NCBI GenBank assembly: GCA_017457555.1
Contig: JAFTHG010000037.1
Span: forward strand, 1-11,336
DNA: 11,336 nt
Source: Kiritimatiellia bacterium
GTDB taxonomy: Bacteria; Verrucomicrobiota; Kiritimatiellia; RFP12; DVOR01
Reading direction: 5' to 3'
Below, one piece after another: positions 5,570 through 11,336 of this stretch. Position numbers and translations under genes: made by a program. Under the pieces are notes generated by a model. That model saw only the letters and a program-made list of their open reading frames with translations, was not told the DNA's origin and did no database searches. Within the stretch, counting starts at the first letter, position 1. Every line of letters starts with the position of its first letter.

Positions 5570-6985
5570 TCAAAATTGAAAATAGATAAATTCTCCACCC
5601 GCCACTTGACCTAAAAAGACGATGCAGAAAACATTAAAAAGGATAAACAAAATGTAGCCATAATATGTTTTAAATTTACAATCATTCGGAGCGGCATACG
5701 TTATAAATAAGAGACCTACCACTAAGAACCGAAAGGCTAACGCCAATACGCCAGTTCCTGCAGCGTAACTTCCTAAAGAACCAATTAATTCAAACTTAAA
5801 AATGGTTTGAATAAAATCAAAGGCATGGCTAATCGATATCGACCTAAAGAATATCAATGCGAAACAAACGCCAACATTTACAAAAAGAATTTGCCAGATA
5901 ATTACATACCAAGAGTTTGATGGTTTAAAATGCCAAAATCGATTCTTTATGAATGCGATAGTCTGATAACTCGCGTGTAGTGCACCCCAAAAGAGATATG
6001 TCCAATTAGCACCATGCCATAAGCCTGAAACCAGAAAAACGATCCATAGATTGCGCAACCATTTAAGAGTCGAAACCTTATTCCCTCCAAGCGGGATATA
6101 CAAATAGTCTTTAAACCATGTTGAAAGAGAGATATGCCACCGACGCCAAAACTCTGTAAAACTACGAGATAGATAGGGACGATTAAAGTTGACCATTAAT
6201 TCAAAACCAAACAACTTAGCGATACCACGAGCAGCATCAGAATAACCCGAGAAATCACAGTATATTTGGATCGCGAAAAAGAAAGTCGCAATAAGACATG
6301 TGGTACTATTGTAAAGTGCATAATTCTCAAAAACTTGATCCACATATGAGCTTAAGGTATCTGCAACAACCATTTTCTTAAAGAGCCCATACACCATCAA
6401 AGCGAGACCATGCATTACATCGTCCGGCTTAAAGTAACGCTTCTTTTGAAACTGAGGGAGAAGATTTGTAGCTCGTTCAATTGGCCCCGCCACTAACTGT
6501 GGAAAAAATGATATAAAAACAAAAAAGTCAACAATATTACGTGTAGGTTTCAATTTCCCTAACATTACATCAATCGTATAACTCAATGCTTGAAATGTAA
6601 AAAATGAAATTCCCACTGGCAACATAATATTAAGTACAATCGGCGACCAATAAATGCCTACAAGAGCAAACAATGATGCAAAACTTTCAAGAAAGAAATT
6701 AAAATACTTAAAGAGACACAATGCACCTAGACAAACCAAGCAGGATAACGTTAGCATTACACGTCGAAGCCAAATATTCTGACTTCCTCCAATTATAATT
6801 CCTGCGAGATAGTTAACGAGTGAACATCCTGCAATCAAAAAGAGATAACGCCAATCCCACCATCCGTAAAAAATATATGAAACGACAAGCAGAAAGAAAT
6901 TTTGCCATGAACGTTTTCTGAGCACCCAATAAATTCCCAATGTTAAGGGAAGGAAAATCGCAAATGCCAAAGAATTAAATAACAT
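5570..6985 (-). CDS. MBOAT family membrane O-acyltransferase (AlgI/PatA/DltB-like)
   Basis: This 471-residue polytopic membrane protein has the standard length and layout of bacterial MBOAT enzymes. MLFNSLAFAIFLPL opens the first helix, and LPVGISFFTFQALSY (122-136), FPQLVAGPIERA (161-172) and IYCDFSGYSDAARG (241-254) are the conserved AlgI signatures. FWRRWHISLSTW (279-290) and SGLWHGANW (320-328) carry the two conserved histidines, His284 and the likely catalytic His324. It would bring an acyl group, most often acetyl, across the inner membrane for O-acylation of the polysaccharide, working with the SGNH protein just downstream. The ATG at 6985 is preceded by GAGAGG. It lies 23 bases after the GT4 gene, consistent with one operon. 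The family assignment is firm; the acyl group and acceptor are inferred. Confidence 0.95.
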   Translation of the reverse strand: MLFNSLAFAIFLPLTLGIYWVLRKRSWQNFFLLVVSYIFYGWWDWRYLFLIAGCSLVNYLAGIIIGGSQNIWLRRVMLTLSCLVCLGALCLFKYFNFFLESFASLFALVGIYWSPIVLNIMLPVGISFFTFQALSYTIDVMLGKLKPTRNIVDFFVFISFFPQLVAGPIERATNLLPQFQKKRYFKPDDVMHGLALMVYGLFKKMVVADTLSSYVDQVFENYALYNSTTCLIATFFFAIQIYCDFSGYSDAARGIAKLFGFELMVNFNRPYLSRSFTEFWRRWHISLSTWFKDYLYIPLGGNKVSTLKWLRNLWIVFLVSGLWHGANWTYLFWGALHASYQTIAFIKNRFWHFKPSNSWYVIIWQILFVNVGVCFALIFFRSISISHAFDFIQTIFKFELIGSLGSYAAGTGVLALAFRFLVVGLLFITYAAPNDCKFKTYYGYILFILFNVFCIVFLGQVAGGEFIYFQF

Positions 6986-7008
6986 TGTGGTAGCCTCTCA
7001 ACTAATTT

Positions 7009-8160
7009 TTATCCAATCCCTAAAGCAGAAAAAAACTGTTGGATAACACCTTTCGTATTCCAAAATTGCGCATTCTCTGTTAAGGATTTTTCGCCCATCA
7101 GTTGTAATGTTTTAATGTCAGTTGAAAAGATAGACATCAATATTTCGCGATATTCAACATCATTCTTTACTGGTAAAACCCACCCATTTCGACCTTCAGT
7201 TACACCTTCTTCCACATTGCCAGCCATACAAGACAATGCAATCGGCAAACCTGAATGTAATGCTTCAACAACCGTTAATGGATTTCGATCCATTAATGAT
7301 GGCAACAGAAATAGATCTGACGCAGCATAAAACATTGGCATTTTTTCGTACGAAACATAATTCAAAATTGAAATAGAATTTCCTAATTTACATTCTTCAA
7401 TTATGTTTTTTATTTCTTCATTTAAGCTTCCTTGTCCCAAAATCAAGATTTTCCAATTGTCTACAATAAGCTGAAGCGGAAGGTTGCTTAAAAACTCTTT
7501 CAACCCCTTATACCATTCAAGACGCGCAGGAATAATACAAAGCTTTTTATCTTCCACGCCTAATTCTTTTCGTAGATTATCAATGTTTGAACTCTCAAAT
7601 CCCTTACGAGGTCTAAAGCGTGTTTCATCAATAAGATTAGGCAAAAAAATCGGCGTAGGCATCTTCTTTTTCGTTAACGACTGATGCAATGCAATATAGT
7701 TTGCAGCATCCCGTCCCGGGACTCCGACGAACTGACAACCTGAAAAAGCAGTTCGCTTAATCCACCCCAATAGCCCTGTCATCTTGCCAGTTGTCTTTGT
7801 ATTGCCCTCGGACCACGCACATTTCACGGAGGATTTGAAACCTTGAGAGGCTAAAAATCCCGTAAAAGTATCAAACGTACTTCCAATTAAAAGGTACGTT
7901 GGTTTCACTCTGCGTAAATACCTTAACATCCCTGGATTAAAGTGATGACACCCAAATCCATAATCTTTCCAATAGGTATGCGGAAAATCAATTTTAGGAT
8001 TATGCCATGACAAAGGACGTTCCTTGTGTCCTTTGGAAAAATCAGACATAAAGTGAACATGAAAATCAATCCCCAATGCCGTTAATTGTCGCCACATCTC
8101 ATTAAAAAGATGCAAACGGTAAGGACTTGGAATATTTTGAATCACATGAAATGATTTCAT
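7009..8160 (-). CDS. GT4 family glycosyltransferase
   Basis: A GT-B fold transferase of 383 residues. The N-terminal domain opens with HVIQNIPSPYRLHLFNE, a common opening of polysaccharide-cluster GT4 enzymes. The donor domain begins near IIPARLEWYKGL (Arg and Lys of the RxxxxK phosphate-binding motif at about 213 and 218). FLLPSLMDRNPLTVVEAL (about 284-301) is the EX7E region, with the first Glu replaced by Asp and the second kept. Two ATG codons are adjacent at 8163 and 8160. The ribosome site GAGG at 8166-8169 is two bases from the first and five from the second, so I prefer 8160. The site overlaps the stop of the deacetylase gene upstream, indicating coupling. It probably adds one sugar to the repeat unit in the cytoplasm; donor and acceptor are unknown. 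Confidence 0.9.
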   Translation of the reverse strand: MKSFHVIQNIPSPYRLHLFNEMWRQLTALGIDFHVHFMSDFSKGHKERPLSWHNPKIDFPHTYWKDYGFGCHHFNPGMLRYLRRVKPTYLLIGSTFDTFTGFLASQGFKSSVKCAWSEGNTKTTGKMTGLLGWIKRTAFSGCQFVGVPGRDAANYIALHQSLTKKKMPTPIFLPNLIDETRFRPRKGFESSNIDNLRKELGVEDKKLCIIPARLEWYKGLKEFLSNLPLQLIVDNWKILILGQGSLNEEIKNIIEECKLGNSISILNYVSYEKMPMFYAASDLFLLPSLMDRNPLTVVEALHSGLPIALSCMAGNVEEGVTEGRNGWVLPVKNDVEYREILMSIFSTDIKTLQLMGEKSLTENAQFWNTKGVIQQFFSALGIG

Positions 8161-8167
8161 CATAACC

Positions 8168-8950
8168 TCACATCAATTCAGAGAACGTCATTAATTGGAA
8201 TTCGTATTTATGTTTCTCAAGAAAGTCTAAAATTGACACCCATAAATCATTATAATCACGCAGACATTTCTCAGTATCTGCGTCAATATAATTTGGATGC
8301 ACCATTATTTCCGCCACTCCGTTATCTTCTACTAAACTAGCCCAATTTTTTTCAACCCCATTAAAATCAGTGAAGTATTCAGAAGTCTTGCAAGCGTTTT
8401 GACGAATAATTCGATTCACATACCATTTATAAAGTATTTTTACAAAACCTACCACCTTAAAATTGCGTGAAAGACGAATCGATTTAAAACCAAGTTCTTT
8501 AGCAAGAGGACAAACAATCTTGCAGATAACAGGATCGGTATGCGAATGGTGGTGTGAGTCAAGATGCATCATCGTGAAACCCGCCTCAATATAACGTAAC
8601 ATTTGTGCTCTCGCCTCTTTATAAACGGCCTTTTTAGCTTTTGACGAAAGGAAAAACCGACCAAATTTTGATCGATGGAAACTCGCATTAAAAAAACCAT
8701 CCGAATCACAAAAATTAGAAAATTGTTTAATTTCTTCTGTTAAAGGGCTTCCTTGCGTGAAATTAAGATGTAAACCTACGCAATTCTGTAAATTATTTGT
8801 ATGCACACGCGCAACAGCATCCTCAAACCCTGGCATATTCACCATCACTGTTGCGGTAGAAATTTGTTTTGTTTCGAAACATTCTAAAATAGCATCATTT
8901 CGAGGATTGTCATATCCCAAATCATCTGCATTAATAATTAACTTCACCAT
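8168..8950 (-). CDS. ChbG/YdjC family carbohydrate deacetylase
   Basis: A 260-residue protein of the YdjC/ChbG family, metal-dependent deacetylases of N-acetylated sugars. The family markers are in order: NADDLGYD (7-14, metal-ligand Asp10), GLHLNFTQG (59-67, His61) and MHLDSHHHSHTDP (128-140, the His-rich metal and catalytic block), followed by EIMVHP near the C-terminus. Length is normal. The start at 8950 has AAAGGTGA at good distance in an 18-base gap after the GT2 stop. In ChbG the substrate is a chito-oligosaccharide. Here, between glycosyltransferase genes, it more likely removes an acetyl group from an N-acetyl sugar of the growing lipid-linked glycan, leaving a free amine. No signal peptide is visible, so it acts in the cytoplasm. 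The family is firm; the substrate is inferred. Confidence 0.92.
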   Translation of the reverse strand: MVKLIINADDLGYDNPRNDAILECFETKQISTATVMVNMPGFEDAVARVHTNNLQNCVGLHLNFTQGSPLTEEIKQFSNFCDSDGFFNASFHRSKFGRFFLSSKAKKAVYKEARAQMLRYIEAGFTMMHLDSHHHSHTDPVICKIVCPLAKELGFKSIRLSRNFKVVGFVKILYKWYVNRIIRQNACKTSEYFTDFNGVEKNWASLVEDNGVAEIMVHPNYIDADTEKCLRDYNDLWVSILDFLEKHKYEFQLMTFSELM

Positions 8951-8968
8951 AATATCACCTTTTACGTT

Positions 8969-9979
8969 TTAAGCTTCCGTTAACGTATACTCTTTCGCGT
9001 AGGGATATAACCGCTTAATATGCCATCGACGAATAACACGAACATAACAAAAACGTCGCGCAAATCTAAAAAGAAGTAAACATAATACTTCTAGCAAAAC
9101 CGGGCTATTGAATATTCCTTCATGCTCTTTCGCGAATTTATAACGAGTCAAAAACGTAGTTTTTGACCCTCTGCGCCACAGATTTCGCCACTCGGCACGT
9201 AAAATATCCTTTTCTGAATAGTTCTCGCAGACTCCAGTTTCTTCCAATCCTGGCAGTTGCTTTTGATATAAGTCCCAAAGATGCGTGCGATAAATTAAAG
9301 TCTCACGCAAATTGGCGTATGCGCGTGAAAGTGTCGTCCCATCCATACGATAATAGATATATCCAATTGTTGGAACAATTGAAATACGCGCCATTGCGAG
9401 CAAACACTCTAAATTAAATGCCATATCCTCTCCTGGACAAATACCCGCCTTAAACCGTATTTTATTTTGCTCTATAAAAAATCGACGATAAATCTTATTT
9501 ACTGGGTAGTCAAACAAAAGAAACTTCCTTAAATCGCAAATATCTTGCGCAGAGGGAACTCCACAATTTCGTTCCTCCATAAAATTTTCTTTATAGAGAC
9601 CATCATTGACCCAAACCGTCCTTAGCCCATAAACCACGATGTCACTTTTATACTTCTCAGCGGCATCAATACACTTGTCGTAACACCCAGGAATAATTTC
9701 ATCATCACTATCTACAAACGTAACATACTCACCTTGTGCAATCTCTAATCCATAATTGCGTGCAGCCGCCTGGCCTACATTTTTTTCTAAATTGATAATT
9801 TTTATCCGCGGCTCATTGTCAACACCTAAAAACTGGACTGTCAAATCAGTCGCAGAACCATCATTAACACAAATAATTTCATCCGTTGGATTACATGCCT
9901 TCAAAAGCGACACCAAGCATCGTCTCCACATAAATTGTGGAGTGTTATATCCTGGAATAATAATGGAAAGGCGTTGCAT
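8969..9979 (-). CDS. GT2 family glycosyltransferase
   Basis: A 336-residue GT-A fold transferase. LSIIIPGYN (4-12) is the first strand, EIICVNDGSATD (34-45) the nucleotide-binding block, and KNVGQAAARNYGLEIAQGEY (66-85) leads into FVDSDDE (88-94), the metal-binding DxD. CPGEDMAFN (181-189) supplies the later acidic ED pair usual for this group. The C-terminal about 60 residues are rich in Arg and Lys with aromatic residues, suggesting membrane-surface association rather than a transmembrane helix. The start at 9979 has GAGGGG eight bases upstream. It resembles the generic polysaccharide-cluster GT2 enzymes (EpsJ/WfgS type), which add a hexose or amino sugar to an undecaprenyl-linked intermediate. 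Specificity cannot be read from sequence. Confidence 0.92.
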   Translation of the reverse strand: MQRLSIIIPGYNTPQFMWRRCLVSLLKACNPTDEIICVNDGSATDLTVQFLGVDNEPRIKIINLEKNVGQAAARNYGLEIAQGEYVTFVDSDDEIIPGCYDKCIDAAEKYKSDIVVYGLRTVWVNDGLYKENFMEERNCGVPSAQDICDLRKFLLFDYPVNKIYRRFFIEQNKIRFKAGICPGEDMAFNLECLLAMARISIVPTIGYIYYRMDGTTLSRAYANLRETLIYRTHLWDLYQKQLPGLEETGVCENYSEKDILRAEWRNLWRRGSKTTFLTRYKFAKEHEGIFNSPVLLEVLCLLLFRFARRFCYVRVIRRWHIKRLYPYAKEYTLTEA

Positions 9980-10134
9980 CTAGATTTCCCCTCTTTTATC
10001 ACTGATACGATTCATCTTTGACAAATTCCATACTTTGCCCAAACAATTCCATGTCATACCCTAAATACCCCTAAGAGGACTAGCAAAGAGCAGATCAAAG
10101 CTCCCAACGATTCTATTGATTTATGCGTAATCAC
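9980..10134 (-). other. Two contiguous micro-ORFs filling the LicD-GT2 spacer (possible small membrane protein or gene remnant)
   Basis: The 151-bp gap is spanned by two tiny minus-strand frames. The first, 10134-10054, starts with a GTG overlapping the licD stop and encodes 26 residues with a hydrophobic stretch (LGALICSLLVLLGVF). Its TGA overlaps the ATG of the second, 10057-9980, which encodes 25 mostly polar residues and ends TAG directly against the GT2 ATG. Ribosome sites are weak. They could be a translationally coupled mini-pair, one small single-pass membrane protein broken by a frameshift, the decayed end of a lost gene, or chance. I do not recognise either peptide. Confidence 0.25.
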
Positions 10135-10988
10135 AAATGCAACGGCCACCAAGGTACAATTTCCGTATTACTATGAGTTGGATGACGAGCACTCTCTGGA
10201 GGTAACTGCATATAATCCCCGAAGGTCGCCCTTAAATAGCCATCTACATTCTCTTGAACAGGTATTTTAACTCTATCAAACGAAACCTTTTTAAGTATTC
10301 CAAAATATTCTAACTCATAAGGTTTATCATCCGAATATTGAGACGTACCAATTGATACACACATCTTCGTACTTCCAAAAGGATACTGCTTCGCACGTTT
10401 CTCATAAAATTCAACCTGTTCACGATAATTATGAATCCGATAGTTGAACGGTAAAAGAACAGCCCCAATTAAATAAGCAATCTTTCCCTTGAGCGTTATA
10501 TTGCTGTTCCATCCTGCATTATACTTCGCCCTAAAACCAATAAGAATGTTCTGAACTTTACGCCACTTTCGTTCTATCCATGAATTTGGATAACCATCAA
10601 GGGGGAATACATCAATAAAAAGACCTTGACCCAATGTACAACCCGAGGCTTGAGCCACGCGATTAACACGTACCTCATCGGTAATGACGACTTTCCCGAA
10701 TCCATTATCATAAACTGGACAAACTTCACGATCTAGCCATGCATATCCTTTTGGAAGTTCGCGTTTTGCAATTTCAATAAATTTCTCATAATCTGGCCGC
10801 GGCATTTGAATATCCATATCATCATCCCAAGGAATAAAGCCCCCATGACGAACTGCACCCAAAGCGGTCCCAGAGTCTGCACAATAACGTAATCCATGAC
10901 GTTCGCAAATATCTACAAAAACCTTATACACCTCAAGAAGCGCATCCCAAATAGGTCTCAGATTCACTTTTTGATTACCCTTATTCAT
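10131..10988 (-). CDS. LicD family phosphotransferase
   Basis: A 285-residue protein of the LicD family, nucleotidyltransferase-fold enzymes that move a phospho-substituent from a CDP-activated donor to a sugar. The signature is complete: YCADSGTALGAVRHGG (35-50) followed by FIPWDDDMDIQMPR (51-64), with the metal-binding acidic cluster at Asp55-57 and Asp59, then GLFIDVFPLDGYP (122-134). Earlier in-frame starts exist at 11024 and 11000. I chose the ATG at 10988 because a GGGGGG ribosome site sits four bases before it and the conserved domain follows. The gene overlaps the cytidylyltransferase gene by 8 bases. LicD of pneumococcus and Haemophilus uses CDP-choline, and the related fukutin family uses CDP-ribitol. 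With a TagD-like gene next to it, CDP-glycerol is the likeliest donor here. That last step is inference. Confidence 0.9.
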   Translation of the reverse strand: MNKGNQKVNLRPIWDALLEVYKVFVDICERHGLRYCADSGTALGAVRHGGFIPWDDDMDIQMPRPDYEKFIEIAKRELPKGYAWLDREVCPVYDNGFGKVVITDEVRVNRVAQASGCTLGQGLFIDVFPLDGYPNSWIERKWRKVQNILIGFRAKYNAGWNSNITLKGKIAYLIGAVLLPFNYRIHNYREQVEFYEKRAKQYPFGSTKMCVSIGTSQYSDDKPYELEYFGILKKVSFDRVKIPVQENVDGYLRATFGDYMQLPPESARHPTHSNTEIVPWWPLHL

Positions 10989-11336
10989 TATTCCCCCCAT
11001 TACTGCATGCAACCTCCACCGCATTCATTGGTAAGTGATTATCAGCTTCTTCCCGCAATTTATTAAAGCGAGAATGAATGCGCGTCTTCAGTTCGGTTGA
11101 ACTTACCCCTTTACCATAGGGGAAGTAAACCACGGTCACACCCATCTCTTTGAGATAGTCATATTTACCAGTCCAGTCATCCCCCACAACAAATACATCA
11201 AAATTAAGTTTCTTTACTTTATCGCGATGATCAAGGGAGTGTTGTGGAATCACGACATCAGGCCCTTTAATCGCACGCATTAAAGCAATGCGTTCATCAA
11301 ACGGAATAATTGGCTCTGACTTATACGACTCTACCA
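10981..11336 (-). CDS. Glycerol-3-phosphate cytidylyltransferase-like protein, TagD family (partial, N-terminus off the right edge)
   Basis: The frame is open to the right edge with no stop, giving 117 visible residues, so the Met at 11280 is internal and the true start lies outside. Residues matching TagD are PIIPFDERIALMRAIKGPDVVIPQ, then FDVFVVGDDWTGKYDYL, the family's GDDWxGKxDxL block, and GKGVSSTELKTRI, equivalent to its RTEGISTT block but with the usual Arg-Thr-Glu replaced. The HxGH nucleotide-binding motif should be just beyond the edge. TagD-type enzymes make CDP-glycerol from CTP and glycerol-3-phosphate. The 8-base overlap with the LicD gene argues that this product feeds that transferase. 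The visible tail ends GGNNE. Other CDP-alcohol substrates, such as ethanolamine phosphate, cannot be excluded from a partial gene. Confidence 0.85.
   Translation of the reverse strand, partial: VESYKSEPIIPFDERIALMRAIKGPDVVIPQHSLDHRDKVKKLNFDVFVVGDDWTGKYDYLKEMGVTVVYFPYGKGVSSTELKTRIHSRFNKLREEADNHLPMNAVEVACSNGGNNE
10993..10998 (-). promoter_or_regulatory. Ribosome binding site of the LicD gene, inside the upstream gene
   Basis: A run of six G on the minus strand lies four bases before the ATG at 10988 and is read in the upstream gene as its last glycine codons. It supports that ATG over the in-frame starts at 11000 and 11024. Because the site lies within the coding end of the TagD-like gene, the two proteins are probably translationally coupled. 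Confidence 0.55.

Noticed and set aside
10981..11280. Treating the Met at 11280 as the start of the TagD-like gene
   Set aside because: The frame stays open to the right edge, and the upstream residues (YKSEPIIPFDERIAL) align with the TagD family, so the gene is partial.

Overview
This is one arm of a surface-polysaccharide (O-antigen, capsule or exopolysaccharide type) gene cluster. Every convincing gene is on the minus strand, and the spacing is operon-like (short gaps or overlaps), so transcription enters from the right edge. The O-antigen polymerase/ligase-like proteins and the MBOAT/SGNH O-acylation pair suggest a Gram-negative bacterium, but the phylum cannot be fixed from this sequence. 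Base composition is patchy: hand counts of single 60-base lines range from about 32% to 62% G+C.

In transcription order (right to left) the genes are: a CTP:glycerol-3-phosphate cytidylyltransferase-like gene (start off the window); a LicD-type phosphotransferase; a GT2 glycosyltransferase; a ChbG/YdjC deacetylase; a GT4 glycosyltransferase; an MBOAT O-acyltransferase; its probable SGNH partner; a Wzy/WaaL-like polymerase/ligase; a second GT4 gene split into two frames; a second GT2 (WaaE/KdtX-like); and a second Wzy/WaaL-like gene, cut by the left edge. The first half builds and decorates a glycan (phospho-substituent, N-deacetylation, O-acylation). The second half holds extra transferases between two paralogous polymerase/ligase genes.

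The unusual feature is the simple-sequence DNA in the left third (about 700-2950). The split GT4 gene is interrupted exactly at three tandem copies of a 7-bp unit; one or four copies would restore the frame, so it looks like a phase-variable gene in the OFF state. The WaaE-like gene carries nine CT dinucleotides directly beside a 34-bp near-perfect palindrome. Both are in frame, so this gene is ON, and a change of one CT unit either way would truncate it. Further degenerate 7-bp-periodic arrays fill the spacers next to these genes, including a nine-unit array whose last unit contains the stop codon of the upstream gene. I saw no such repeats from about 4.46 to 11.3 kb. My reading is a switchable glycosyltransferase module attached to a conventional polysaccharide operon, with heptanucleotide repeats resembling the STRR repeats of cyanobacteria and an in-gene palindrome resembling Rickettsia palindromic elements.

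I found no RNA genes, CRISPR arrays, transposases or convincing promoters or terminators. No stretch longer than 300 bases lacks a gene.
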